Positions 43,135 to 51,748 of a stretch of DNA of 64,000 nucleotides are shown piece after piece. Position numbers and translations under genes: made by a program. Location of the stretch: contig NZ_CP026692.1 in NCBI RefSeq assembly GCF_002949795.1, positions 2,834,544 through 2,898,543 of the forward strand, in the 5' to 3' direction. A model generated the notes under the pieces. It had not been told where the DNA came from. It ran no database searches and saw nothing but the letters and a program-made list of their open reading frames with translations. Each line of letters opens with the position of its first letter. Position 1 is the stretch's first letter. The DNA comes from Nostoc sp. 'Lobaria pulmonaria (5183) cyanobiont' (GTDB taxonomy: Bacteria > Cyanobacteriota > Cyanobacteriia > Cyanobacteriales > Nostocaceae).

Positions 43135-44489
43135 CTCATATCTTGCACCTGATAAAAACTCTCAGTATTAGTCAATAACAAGAAAATAAAAGTAACATCT
43201 AAAAATTGAGCTTCTACGTTTTGCATTAGTATAATAAACTACATTTAGTATCAAAATATATACAAATGACATATACAAAGATGGGAATAATGTCATCTGC
43301 ATAAAGATATTTTTATATGTTCGTAAAAAATGAGAGAAAAGGGCGTAGATAACATAAATAACAGCAAGAAATATGGAAACCATTCTTGCCCACGCCCATA
43401 CCCTAATGTATACGATTCTGGCATTGATGCCTAGCCGTTATCAACGAGACAACTTGGAAGCAATGTTAGGGCTGTTTCTAGCAGCAGACGGAAAACCTTT
43501 GCCACACTACAGTAAATCCAAATCTGAAAGTGCTTTAAGTAGATTTTTGAATACCTATAAATGGCCTACTCGCAAGCTAATTCGCCATCTTCGCCAACAG
43601 GCAATTGAGCAAGTTAACAGTCATTGTCCATTGGGAAGAAAAGCGTTTCTACAAGTAATAATTGACCTGACAACTTTAGAGAAATGTGGTCAATTTAAAG
43701 CATTTAAAAATCTAATAACCGTTTACAACGGGAAACGAGGCTTGCATATAGTAGTTTTATATTTGGTAGTTGGACAATGGCGTATACCCTGGAATTTTCG
43801 TGTCTGGAGAGGTAAAGGGACGGCTAGTCCGTCTCAAATAGCATTACGAATGGTACGTCATTTACCCAAAGATTTAACCAAACGATTTCGGGTAAAAATT
43901 CTCGCTGATACTGCTTTTGGTACTAAGGATTTTATCAACAATCTTCGGAAACTAAAATATCATGCTGTTATTGGTATTGGTTGTAATCGCAAGTTGGTTA
44001 ATGGTTATCCAGTTAAACTTCTACATCGTCGAGGACAACAAGTCCGACTTGTTGGATTAGATTTCCCTGTTACTCTTTCTTAGTATTACTTCAAACGCGA
44101 TAATGGTCAGTTTGTTAAAAGATATGTTATCTCTACACAACCTCTTAAAGCCAGTACTATTTCCTGGTGGGGTAAACGCCGTTGGAAAATTGAAGGTTGG
44201 TTTAAAACTGCTAAATATCGCTTTGGTTTAGATAGATTTGGACAAGGTACTCTTTTAGGAATTTATCGTTGGTTAGTCTTGTCTATTACTGCCTATTTAT
44301 TAGCATATTGGACGTATCTTTCATCCTGTTTCCCTGATTCTTTAGACTGGGGTCAAGCTGCTTTCCTTGCACTATCTACTTTTTTACCTCATTTAGTCTT
44401 GTCTTTATTGCTACTAGACATTGAACGGCTTCGGCCCTTAGCACTTAGTCATGGAATTGACATTACTATTTCCAGGTGCAAGATATGAG
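43135..44489. mobile_element. 1,355-bp DDE insertion sequence, copy 1
   Basis: It is bounded by perfect 17-bp inverted repeats CTCATATCTTGCACCTG. Copies with the same length are at 52659-54013 (inverted) and from 63054 on. The right repeat includes the transposase stop codon. No target duplication was recognised. Confidence 0.93.
43373..44488 (+). pseudogene. DDE transposase of the 1,355-bp IS, interrupted by an in-frame TAG (copy 1)
   Basis: The frame runs from ATG 43373 through AFLQVIIDLTTLEKCGQFKA (first aspartate) and RVKILADTAFGTKDFINNL (second aspartate). It meets TAG at 44081-44083 after FPVTLS. The same frame continues unbroken as YYFKRDNGQFVKRYVISTQP and RRWKIEGWFKTAKYRFGLDR (glutamate) to the stop at 44488, for about 371 residues with read-through. 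The same TAG is present in copy 2. Copy 3 leaves the window before this point. The family is IS4/IS701-like in layout but not assigned. Confidence 0.85.
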
Positions 44490-44497
44490 TCAACGAT

Positions 44498-44833
44498 TTA
44501 AGAAGCTAGCAAACCCGACATCTCCAATACTCGCTGTGACCAAGTAGACGCAACAGATGCAATATCTGTAATTTCCATTGATTTGTCCCAAACATTGATC
44601 CAGTTTTGTAATAAGTCTTGGAGTTGATTTAATTCAACATTATTAATTTCACTTTTTTGTTGTATTAAAGACACGTACAACAAACTTTCTGACAACAATA
44701 TTGGAACTAATTCACGAATTGCACTCTTTTGTGACCAAGAGTTAAGGCGTGCCAAACTAGCTGCCAATTCTCCTAATTGTTGCGCGTGGGATTGACGTAA
44801 AAAACTCGCTTCAATTGCACTCCAGTTAGGCAT
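44498..44833 (-). CDS. Hypothetical plasmid protein, 111 aa
   Basis: Helical soluble protein without a recognised domain (AQQLGELAASLARLNSWSQK, then AIRELVPILLSESLLYVSLI). It is the last gene of the minus-strand run that starts with the winged-helix/dnaB genes and ends 9 bp from the IS end. Its ATG overlaps the stop of a 23-codon frame (TAATG), suggesting coupled translation. Confidence 0.6.
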   Translation of the reverse strand: MPNWSAIEASFLRQSHAQQLGELAASLARLNSWSQKSAIRELVPILLSESLLYVSLIQQKSEINNVELNQLQDLLQNWINVWDKSMEITDIASVASTWSQRVLEMSGLLAS

Positions 44834-44904
44834 TACAATCTTCCTAGCAATTGCTTGGTAATTTGGCTAACTTGTTCTCGAATTTGGTTAGACTGTATTA
44901 TCAT
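44833..44904 (-). CDS. Possible 23-residue coupled small ORF
   Basis: ATG at 44902-44904 encodes MIIQSNQIREQVSQITKQLL then GRL and a stop whose TAA overlaps the next ATG (TAATG). It is amphipathic helical. It may be a short gene or only a leader that couples translation of the 111-residue protein; the frame is open a little further upstream without a better start. Confidence 0.35.
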   Translation of the reverse strand: MIIQSNQIREQVSQITKQLLGRL

Positions 44905-44955
44905 ACTACGGTTATTCTGGCTTGGGCGAATGTTGATGATTTTTATGAAGTTTTT

Positions 44956-45798
44956 CTATAATTTTACTCGCAATACTGACAAAATATCTCTAACTGGCGC
45001 TTTATCTGCTTCTAGCTTCTCTATTCTGCTTAATAGTCGTTTTGGAATATACTTGCACTTTTTAACCAGGCGATCGCCATCCTTCCAAAACTCATAGTGA
45101 TACCAAGCTTGGGGATAATCTTTGCCGTGAAGGGTGATGGTTTTCCACTGAATGGAGCCACTACCTAATCCTTTGTGTCGTCTAGTTTTACTAGGGTTAT
45201 TTTTACTGGGGGTTATCTCTGACTGTTCGACATCGTTACTAGGGTTATTTTTACTGGGGGGTATTTCTTTGTGTCGTCTAGTTTTACTAGGGTTATTTTC
45301 GATATCCCCCAGTAATGTGTTTTTACTAGGGCTAGGTACAACACCCAGTAATGTCAAAATTTCTCTAATTGGGCGCTTCTTGAACTCTGCTTCTTGAATA
45401 TCCCCAAGCAAATACTTGGGAATGTACTTGGTCTTTTTGCTCCCTTTTTCCTGCCAATGATAATAAGCCTGGGGATAGTCCTTTCCACCCCTAGTAATGG
45501 TGCGCCAATAAATAGTGCCGTTACCCTCACCCCAATTTCTGCGCTTTTTACTAGGGTTGTCAATACTTAGGGGTATCTCTATTTGTTCAGAGTTTTTACT
45601 AGGGTTGTCAATACTTGGGGGTATTTCTATTTGTTCAAAGTTTTTACTAGGGCTATTATCAATACCCCCCAGTAAAAATTCCGATACAGGAGGCGGATGG
45701 TTTTGACAGCAGTTTGAGGACTCAAATATTTCTGGAGCGCAAATTCTGGATAATTCCATAGGACTTGTCAAAAAATACCGTTGCTGTACCTGTTTCAC
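44956..45798 (-). CDS. Repeat-containing plasmid protein with two similar basic domains
   Basis: Two copies of a domain of about 60 residues are present: GNGTIYWRTITRGGKDYPQA to PIREILTLLG (about residues 92-152) and GSGSIQWKTITLHGKDYPQA to PVRDILSVLR (about 213-279). They are separated and preceded by low-complexity repeats (NNPSKTRRHKEIPPSKNNPS; SIDNPSKNSEQIEIP). The basic aromatic core resembles the 126-residue IS4 passenger protein, which points to nucleic-acid binding. The low-complexity parts are encoded by repeated DNA with TTACTAGGG units. The first ATG overlaps the dnaB end by 77 bp; ATG 45759 is an alternative. I do not know its function; a replication or partition DNA-binding role fits its place after dnaB. 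Confidence 0.65.
   Translation of the reverse strand: MKQVQQRYFLTSPMELSRICAPEIFESSNCCQNHPPPVSEFLLGGIDNSPSKNFEQIEIPPSIDNPSKNSEQIEIPLSIDNPSKKRRNWGEGNGTIYWRTITRGGKDYPQAYYHWQEKGSKKTKYIPKYLLGDIQEAEFKKRPIREILTLLGVVPSPSKNTLLGDIENNPSKTRRHKEIPPSKNNPSNDVEQSEITPSKNNPSKTRRHKGLGSGSIQWKTITLHGKDYPQAWYHYEFWKDGDRLVKKCKYIPKRLLSRIEKLEADKAPVRDILSVLRVKL
45183..45660. repeat. Seven TTACTAGGG(T/C)T repeats inside the gene after dnaB
   Basis: TTACTAGGG occurs near 45189, 45235, 45283, 45326, 45548, 45597 and 45644. Most are followed by TTATTTTTACTGGGGG- or TTGTCAATACTTGGGGG-type sequence. The clustering and conserved spacing (about 45-50 bp inside each group) look like iterons, but they also encode the low-complexity NPSK repeats of the protein. 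Confidence 0.65.
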
Positions 45799-47077
45799 CG
45801 TGCCGTGCTTTAGCCATGATTAGCTCTAATATTCCTTGGTCTGTAGTGTCTGGGTTGTAGTACTCATCGCGGTAAGCGAGAATAATATTGTCTGCCACCA
45901 TTTCTAAAATTCCTGACTGGCTAAGGTCGCTCATCATTGGGCGCTTATTCTGTCTGCCCTCAACTCCCCTAGAGATTTGAGAAAGTGCCAACACAGGAAC
46001 ATCTAAATCTCCAGCCATTTTGTAAAGTCCCCGTGCCACGTCACCTAGTTCATAACTCCGGTTGCCACCAGAATCCTCTGCCATCATTTGCAGGTAATCA
46101 ACTACAACTAACCCCAGTTTTCCCTCTTTGGCCTTAATTTGACGGCATTCTGACGCAATTTGTGAAACGGTGATGCCCCTTGAGTCATTCATGTACAGCG
46201 GTAATTCTGAAGCAACACCGACGATTTTGGCAATGCTTGTAAATTCCCAGTCTGCTAGGGGTTTATTACCTGAGCGATGTCTGCGGATGCGATCGCTTTT
46301 TAGTGGCGTTAACTCTAAATGCTTATAGGCGTTGGTAATACTAATTAAACTCCACAGCCTGTACTCCAATTGTTTCTTTGTCATCTCCAAGGAGAAGATG
46401 ACCACAGGTAGATTGTGGAGTAGTATAATTTGGAGAGCCAAAAACAAGGCGATCTGGGACTTACCCATTGATGGCCTACCCGCAACTATGGTGAGTGTGC
46501 CGCTTTCAAATCCCACCATCAAATTATCGAGTTCATGAAGTCCTGTAGGGTAAATGGGGTTTCCTGAATTTAAATCCTCGTAAGCAGCAACGTTAATCGT
46601 GCTGTTGTGTTCAGTGTCTGAAGATAGGGTTTGATTAGATAATTGGAAAATTTTCTGTTCTGATTGGTCAAGGATTTGTGGTAACTCAGTTTCTGTCTCA
46701 TAACCCAGATGTACAATTTCATTTCCAGCCTTGATTAACTGTCTACGCGCGAATTTGTCCATTACCAACTCGGCTAAAGCGTCAATGTTGACAGCTGACA
46801 CTGTGCGGTCTACCAGAGTTGCTAATTTATTTCTGCCGCCGATACGGACTAGCAAATCGTGGTCAGTAAGCCAAGCTGTAACTGTGAGTAAATCAGTGGG
46901 TTTACCAGAGCAATGAAGGCGCTGCGCGGTTTGATAGATATCTTTATGGGCGCTAATGTAAAAGGCTTCGGGAATAAGGCGATCGCTCACCCTACCGATT
47001 GCTTCTGGATCAAGCATGATACCGCCTAAAATCGCCTCTTCCGCTTCGATGTTTTGGGGTGGCAATTTATCAATCAT
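45722..47077 (-). CDS. dnaB: Replicative DNA helicase DnaB
   Basis: Hexameric fork helicase. The N-terminal DnaB domain begins LPPQNIEAEEAILGGIMLDP. The RecA-like part has Walker A in TIVAGRPSMGKSQIALFLAL (about residues 193-212), LPVVIFSLEMTKKQLEYRLW, and Walker B-like LGLVVVDYLQMM. GVEGRQNKRPMMSDLSQSGI and DNIILAYRDEYY with ELIMAKARHGETGT complete the family set. At 451 residues it is full length and intein-free. Its start overlaps the stop of the upstream winged-helix gene by four bases, so the two are coupled. A plasmid-borne DnaB next to a putative initiator or loader suggests self-directed replication of this unit. Confidence 0.95.
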   Translation of the reverse strand: MIDKLPPQNIEAEEAILGGIMLDPEAIGRVSDRLIPEAFYISAHKDIYQTAQRLHCSGKPTDLLTVTAWLTDHDLLVRIGGRNKLATLVDRTVSAVNIDALAELVMDKFARRQLIKAGNEIVHLGYETETELPQILDQSEQKIFQLSNQTLSSDTEHNSTINVAAYEDLNSGNPIYPTGLHELDNLMVGFESGTLTIVAGRPSMGKSQIALFLALQIILLHNLPVVIFSLEMTKKQLEYRLWSLISITNAYKHLELTPLKSDRIRRHRSGNKPLADWEFTSIAKIVGVASELPLYMNDSRGITVSQIASECRQIKAKEGKLGLVVVDYLQMMAEDSGGNRSYELGDVARGLYKMAGDLDVPVLALSQISRGVEGRQNKRPMMSDLSQSGILEMVADNIILAYRDEYYNPDTTDQGILELIMAKARHGETGTATVFFDKSYGIIQNLRSRNI

Positions 47078-48003
47078 GTCTCACCGCCAGTATCAAGAGC
47101 GAGATTTTGCCTTTGCGACTCTTCCCAAGCTTTTTGAGCCTGTCGCTGCCGTTCCTCGATTTCTCGGCGGAATTCGTCTCGAGCATTTTTTGTTTCAGTT
47201 TTTTTGGCTTGTACCTGTTTTGAAGCCAGATATTTTTCGTAATAAACCTCCCAGCGATTTCTTCCGGCTTTGTTCTTGTGAGCTAACCAAGCCTCAATGT
47301 CATTCACTGGCTGGCTAAGATTTTTGGTTTTTTCCTCACAAAATTCCAAAAAATTCGCTCGCTCGTCTTCTGAGAGAGTCTTTATAAAGTCTAAATAATT
47401 CTTATTGATCTTAGAGTTGTGAAATTCTCTCTCCGCAAGGCTTTCAGCCTCCGCATGGTGCGTGGCGATCGCGCATGGTGCGTCATGATCCATCGTGGTG
47501 CGTGGTGATCCAGCGTGGTGTGTGGCGATCGCGCTCGGTGCGTCATCACACCTTGGGTACGTCATCACACCATCGGTGTCTTCAATAAATTCGGGTGCGT
47601 CATCACACCTTGGGTGCATCATCACACCATCGGTGTCTTCAATAAATTCGGGTGTGTGATTGCACCATAATCCCTTTGGCTTCACCTTGGTTCTGACTTG
47701 CAATAGCTCTAGATCAATGAATCCCTTTGCGTCCAATTCCTTGAGAGCGCGGCTTACAGTTTGCCTGTGGACTATCCGCTCTGGTGCTGACAGCTTACGA
47801 GCTACCTCGGCGGCATTGATGTCAATCCCTTGGTTATAAGGATCAATGGTTCGGATGTAGTAGAGGATATCCCTCTGTGCTGGTGTGAGTTCACGGCAGG
47901 CTTTCAGCCATTCTTCATGCTGAAGTGGATAGAAACGTCCCTGAATTTTTGAATTTGGTTGTGTCACAATTTTGCTAATACAAATGAAAAGACAAAATTT
48001 CAC
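47074..48003 (-). CDS. Winged-helix protein coupled to dnaB (putative replication initiator/helicase loader)
   Basis: The first 115 residues look like a winged helix: CRELTPAQRDILYYIRTIDP, VARKLSAPERIVHRQTVSRA and LKELDAKGFIDLELLQVRTK. The middle (about 120-190) is low complexity, with two 19-residue repeats PEFIEDTDGVM(MH/TY)PRCDDA and further CAIATHHA units. The C-terminal third (LDFIKTLSEDERANFLEFCE to GGET) is helical with NKAGRNRWEVYYEKYLASKQ, similar to plasmid replication-associated proteins. Coupling to dnaB (ATGA overlap) supports a loader or initiator role by inference only. The ATG at 48003 is plausible, but a GTG at 47967 (VTQPNSKIQGRFYPLQ) may be the real start. Confidence 0.65.
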   Translation of the reverse strand: MKFCLFICISKIVTQPNSKIQGRFYPLQHEEWLKACRELTPAQRDILYYIRTIDPYNQGIDINAAEVARKLSAPERIVHRQTVSRALKELDAKGFIDLELLQVRTKVKPKGLWCNHTPEFIEDTDGVMMHPRCDDAPEFIEDTDGVMTYPRCDDAPSAIATHHAGSPRTTMDHDAPCAIATHHAEAESLAEREFHNSKINKNYLDFIKTLSEDERANFLEFCEEKTKNLSQPVNDIEAWLAHKNKAGRNRWEVYYEKYLASKQVQAKKTETKNARDEFRREIEERQRQAQKAWEESQRQNLALDTGGET

Positions 48004-48250
48004 CTCGATCCGTTGGGATAGAGACTAATTTTTTAGGTGTCCATCATTAACACTTAGTCAACGAACTTTTATATTCAATCGTGACAAGGCATTTATTTGA
48101 TGGCTATGCTAGTAATCTGAAGATTAAAGATATGTCTGGAAAAAAGCACTCCTAGCAAGAGTTTGGTAAGATTAGGGTATACATCATCGTTGTTGTTTCA
48201 TCAAACATCAAATAGTATAACCGTTAAACTTAAGTATAATTAGCAAAGCA

Positions 48251-48619
48251 ATGCAAAGTTTTGTATCAGAAAAAACTCAAAGTTATCAGCAGTTATTCGA
48301 TGAGATGATGAATCGCTTCAATTTGGAAGCGAAGAAAACTGCTGAACAGGCTAAAGTGTCGGAAGTAATGTTATCCCGCTTTCGTCGCGGGAAGGCGGAT
48401 CTAGGAGCATCAAAACTAATATCGCTACTTTTGGCTATTCCGGTAGAAGCTAGGGTATGGTATTTATCTGAGTTATTTGGTCAGAGACCAGGAATTAGCC
48501 TGCGATCGCTGATTGCTGAAGCACCTCCAGAAGAACAAGCTGAAGTTTTACGACTAATTGCTGATATTTTTGTGAATAACAGCCGTGAGGCTACAGATCC
48601 AGTGCAGTTCCTTACTTAA
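48251..48619 (+). CDS. HTH (XRE-like) DNA-binding protein
   Basis: A 122-residue protein whose first half is a helix-turn-helix: FDEMMNRFNLEAKKTAEQAK then VSEVMLSRFRRGKADLGASK (about residues 15-60). The rest is helical (AIPVEARVWYLSELFGQRPG; EAPPEEQAEVLRLIADIFVN). It is divergent from the winged-helix/dnaB genes and could control them. It belongs to a type common on cyanobacterial plasmids. Confidence 0.75.
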   Translation: MQSFVSEKTQSYQQLFDEMMNRFNLEAKKTAEQAKVSEVMLSRFRRGKADLGASKLISLLLAIPVEARVWYLSELFGQRPGISLRSLIAEAPPEEQAEVLRLIADIFVNNSREATDPVQFLT

Positions 48620-48982
48620 AGCTTTATAGCTCACCGTTCGCAATAGGATTATAGGATTTAACTAAGAGGAATTATCCACCAAGTTGCAAATATTCCAGAT
48701 ATTGGGGCAGATATAGCGTAACTGACACCAGGGGCAAGATAGTACAATTTTACCTAAAACAAAGGTTTGTAGTATGCTAATGACAGGACTGAAACCCTTA
48801 TTCTTTCGTTATAGTCTTGTCTAACAAGAAGCAAACAAGGCTTGGTTGATTTATCTAAAAGCGATACTCAAAAGCTTATACAGGAATACTTTTAGCCTAT
48901 CTTGCCCCTAGTGTCAGCTACGCTATATTTACCCCATATTAGTGCAATTACCTTAACCTCCCACGGATAGATTAGGGTTAAC
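48620..48982. other. Intergenic region, 363 bp, mostly a MITE
   Basis: Convergent stops of the HTH gene and of the RHH-like gene flank this stretch, which is largely occupied by the inverted-repeat element at 48711-48927. No gene is seen. Confidence 0.5.
48711..48927. repeat. MITE-like element, 217 bp, with ~31-bp inverted ends
   Basis: ATATAGCGTAACTGACACCA with GGGGCAAGATAG on the left is mirrored by CTATCTTGCCCC with TAGTGTCAGCTACGCTATAT on the right, with two mismatches. The interior is AT-rich and non-coding. The ends are the best-conserved inverted pair among the small repeats in the window. Confidence 0.7.
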
Positions 48983-49441
48983 TTAATCGTTAACGTTGAT
49001 TTTCTTAGCCAATGTCTGAAATTTGCGTTGTTCACCAGCTTGTTTACGCTGTTGATAACGTTTTCTAGCTTGGTTTAGTACCTGTTGCAATAATTCCTCA
49101 TTTTCTGAGCAGACGATAAATGCACCTTCTAGGAAAGTATCTCTAGTAATTTTATTTACATTGCAAAACGTATCTAGCTTGGTATCAATGTCCTGTTCTA
49201 ACCTGATTGTTCGCCTGATGATCTGCGGTAACTCTAACTGCTCTTCTTGATTAGAAGTGCTTACCTTATCGTTTATAACTTCCTCACTATCTAAATCTGG
49301 TTTTGGTTTTTCAGGTAAATGACTAAATTCAGTAATTTCGTCATTTAGTAAGTTATCATGTTGTACTTTCACAAGTGTTGTATCCCGTGCTGGAACACTT
49401 GGACGTGTCTTTTTCTTAAGGCGCTCAAAAACATCAGACAT
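48983..49441 (-). CDS. Putative ribbon-helix-helix partition partner of ParA
   Basis: Second gene of a parA operon: its ATG overlaps the parA stop by 8 bp. The N-terminus (SDVFERLKKKTRPSVPARDT) is basic and the middle acidic. The C-terminal half has IIRRTIRLEQDIDTKLDTFC then NVNKITRDTFLEGAFIVCSE, a beta-strand plus helices pattern as in RHH-type centromere-binding proteins. It ends with a basic helix (LNQARKRYQQRKQAGEQRKF). The start at 49441 (MSDVFERLKK) is chosen over the longer frame to 49492, which runs inside parA. Its likely binding sites are the ATTTAGTCATT repeats upstream of the operon. Confidence 0.7.
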   Translation of the reverse strand: MSDVFERLKKKTRPSVPARDTTLVKVQHDNLLNDEITEFSHLPEKPKPDLDSEEVINDKVSTSNQEEQLELPQIIRRTIRLEQDIDTKLDTFCNVNKITRDTFLEGAFIVCSENEELLQQVLNQARKRYQQRKQAGEQRKFQTLAKKINVND

Positions 49442-50198
49442 TCTTTTGTAACCTCTCGATAATTTGTTGGAAGGGAGTTTCGAGTTGTTCAAAGCCTAGA
49501 GAGGACAAACTTACACCTTTATCTATCGCCTTTTTAAATTGTTCAGATTCTAAAATTGAAGGTAAAACGACTATTTCTTCGGCAATTGTTCGCATTGCAC
49601 TGATACTCGCCTTACTTTGTGCGACTTGGTTATTACCTACCCATTTATCTCTGAATGGCAAGATGCCAAGCACTATCCCTGAAAAAGCATCAATTTCTTG
49701 AAGCTCCTCAACTAAACTCAGAGTTCGGATGAGAGAATTTACACCTTTGGATGATGCTTCTACAGGAATGATGATATGGTCAGCTGCCCCCAACGATGTA
49801 AGGCAGATTTGCGATCGCTGAGGTGGCGCATCGACAATGCAGTATTGGAATAAATCTGATACCTCTTTTAAGCGTTTGCTTAGAACAATAGCTCCCATAC
49901 CGCTCCCAGACAAAAATTCTTGAGCATTATCTAATCCATCATCAGCAGGAATTAACCATAGGTTTTCTCCGATTTCGTAAATACCGTCTTCAGTATTTAT
50001 CTGTTTTTTGAGAACTTCTAGAAGCGTGGGTTGATTCTGCTGAACTTCGTGTCCCAGGTAAAAAGTTAGGTTCGCTTGGGGATCGGCATCAATCATCAGT
50101 ACACGCTGTCCTGTTTGAGCAAGCATTCTACCCAACAAGATTGCAACAGTTGTTTTTCCCTGGCCACCGGACAAGGATGCACAAGTAAGAATTAACAT
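49434..50198 (-). CDS. parA: ParA-family partition ATPase (second system)
   Basis: Walker-type partition ATPase of about 254 residues. Walker A is SLSGGQGKTTVAILLGRMLA, again without the signature lysine but with the catalytic one. A' is VLMIDADPQANLTFYLGHEV and Walker B is YCIVDAPPQRSQICLTSLG. It has no N-terminal HTH. It is unlike the ParA at 24058-24825 in sequence, and its partner is RHH-like rather than ParB-like, so the two are different systems. The start at 50198 (MLILTCASLSGGQGKTT) is preferred over 50219. Confidence 0.92.
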   Translation of the reverse strand: MLILTCASLSGGQGKTTVAILLGRMLAQTGQRVLMIDADPQANLTFYLGHEVQQNQPTLLEVLKKQINTEDGIYEIGENLWLIPADDGLDNAQEFLSGSGMGAIVLSKRLKEVSDLFQYCIVDAPPQRSQICLTSLGAADHIIIPVEASSKGVNSLIRTLSLVEELQEIDAFSGIVLGILPFRDKWVGNNQVAQSKASISAMRTIAEEIVVLPSILESEQFKKAIDKGVSLSSLGFEQLETPFQQIIERLQKNV

Positions 50199-50239
50199 TT
50201 TACTGACTACCAGCAGCATTGTGTAAATTAGTCAATATC

Positions 50240-50460
50240 ATAATGCATAATGTTGTTTTTAAGTTATTTAGTCATTATGTAATTTAGTCATTTACAAATG
50301 ACTAAATTGTAACTAACGTTATTTAGTCATTACTTTAGCTCTCAAAAAGTCCTACTCTTCGAGAAGATAGTTGTAAAAATAGATTTTTGTCCCGTTTACT
50401 TGTTGCTGATTTTAGTCAAGACTGAATTTAGTCATTCAAAAATAACTAAATTGTATAATA
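50240..50460. promoter_or_regulatory. ATTTAGTCATT iterons: candidate parS/operator for the second parA system
   Basis: Direct and inverted copies of ATTTAGTCATT or its complement AATGACTAAAT lie near 50270, 50283, 50297, 50319 and 50430. Weaker forms (AGTCAATATC, TTTTAGTCAAG, AATAACTAAATT) lie between and after them. They sit immediately upstream of the parA start. Arrays of short repeats there are typical binding sites for RHH partition proteins and also serve as operator. Confidence 0.75.
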
Positions 50461-50514
50461 ATGCAATCTAGTAAACCAGTTTTGTTTTTTGAATAAAATA
50501 AAACTTCAAAAATG

Positions 50515-50670
50515 CTGACGGGGGCTACATAGGGGCTATATGTACCCCAAAAATGATTCAGGGCTTCGATGAGTATTTGACCCCTATTTAGGGTATGTAT
50601 GGGTGTTTTATAGGGTACACTTGACTGTTGAACACTTTATACCCCACTTAGCCCCCAAGGGGGTATGATA
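50515..50670. repeat. Candidate centromere (parC-like) repeats upstream of parM copy 2
   Basis: GGGGGCTACATAGGGGCTAT, ATGTACCCC, GACCCCTATTTAGGGTATG, TATACCCCACTTAGCCCCC and AAGGGGGTATGATAAG repeat the same G/C-run vocabulary as at 21541-21700, in inverted overall orientation relative to the window. Each lies just 5' of its parM. Confidence 0.65.
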
Positions 50671-50783
50671 AGCTCTTGAGGCTGGAGAAAAAAGAGGTAG
50701 TCATTTTATTCTTCTCTCCTCTGCTCCCCCATATCTTCTCAACTGATAACTTTTACAAATTGAACCGTATTACCTTTCCCCCA

Positions 50784-51746
50784 ATGTCGAATATTCATAC
50801 CTTACAAAAAATTTTTCCTGCTGGCTTTGATAACGGTTATGGAAGCCTAAAACTTTTAGTCGATGGCTTTGAAGTAGTTCGTGTCCCCAGCTATATAACC
50901 AATGCCGAGATGGAAGATGTACCCGGACGAGTAGTTTTTAACGGCACTGCTTACACAGTCGGAGAATCAGCTTTCCGTACAGGTTATCATTTTGACCGGA
51001 ACACGGATAACAATGAAAACAAAGTCAATAATGCGTTGTTGACATTATTGGGTGCATTGGCACATCTACCACACCGTAAGGCTTGGCACTTAAAATTAGT
51101 CGTCAGCTTACATGATGTAGGTCTGGCTGACGAATTGCAAAAAGTACTAAGTGGGGAATATCAGCCAATACTTGCTGGTAAACAATCAGAGGTGAAAGTA
51201 GAAGTGCTGAAAATTGTGCTAGAGGGGATGGGTGCATTGTTTGGGCATCAACTACCGAAAAAATTAACCATTTTAGACTTTGGCAATGGAACGACTCTGT
51301 ATTCTCGTTATAACCAGGGGAAGCGAGAAGTTCACACCGCCTACCCCATTGGTGTAGAAGTTCTAATCGATGATATTTCCCAAAAAATGAAACATCTAAA
51401 TGGGGGAAAAATCGGAGATGCCTCCAAAATCCGATTTTGTCTGGAAATGGGACATACCAAGTACAGCCGTGACATCGATATTAAAGATATATATAGTGCT
51501 TGTTTGAAAGATTGGTATGAAAAATACTTGAAGAAAGTGTTGAATTTGACACTTGATGCCAAGCACCAAGGGGATGAAATTTGGGCGATTGGTGGAGGGT
51601 GTCTGTTACCAGGATTTAAGAAGCTTTTAGAAAAGAACGGTTTCAAAATTTTGGATAATCCAGTGGAAGCTAATGTTTTTGGGCTTCTAGAAATGGCAAA
51701 AACCATTATGAGCAAGAATCCAACAACCACATCTGGGAAGTTATAA
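50784..51746 (+). CDS. parM: ParM/StbA-like plasmid segregation actin homologue (copy 2)
   Basis: Actin-like ATPase with FDNGYGSLKLLVDGFEVVRV (phosphate 1), LTILDFGNGTTLYSRYN (phosphate 2) and EIWAIGGGCLLPGFKKLL (adenosine site). The start at 50784 (MSNIHTLQKIFPAGF) is shared with copy 1; the 36 codons upstream belong to the repeat/promoter region. Differences from copy 1 are scattered conservative substitutions (for example VEG/VDG, SAYRTGNYF/SAFRTGYHF). This points to separate evolution, or an older duplication, rather than a very recent copy. It is followed after 2 bp by its intact partner gene. Confidence 0.88.
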   Translation: MSNIHTLQKIFPAGFDNGYGSLKLLVDGFEVVRVPSYITNAEMEDVPGRVVFNGTAYTVGESAFRTGYHFDRNTDNNENKVNNALLTLLGALAHLPHRKAWHLKLVVSLHDVGLADELQKVLSGEYQPILAGKQSEVKVEVLKIVLEGMGALFGHQLPKKLTILDFGNGTTLYSRYNQGKREVHTAYPIGVEVLIDDISQKMKHLNGGKIGDASKIRFCLEMGHTKYSRDIDIKDIYSACLKDWYEKYLKKVLNLTLDAKHQGDEIWAIGGGCLLPGFKKLLEKNGFKILDNPVEANVFGLLEMAKTIMSKNPTTTSGKL

Positions 51747-51748
51747 CA

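Noticed and set aside
43168..43383. 71-codon hydrophobic minus-strand frame at the start of each 1,355-bp IS copy
   Set aside because: It repeats only because the IS repeats, lies across the transposase promoter and start, and looks like AT-rich read-out.
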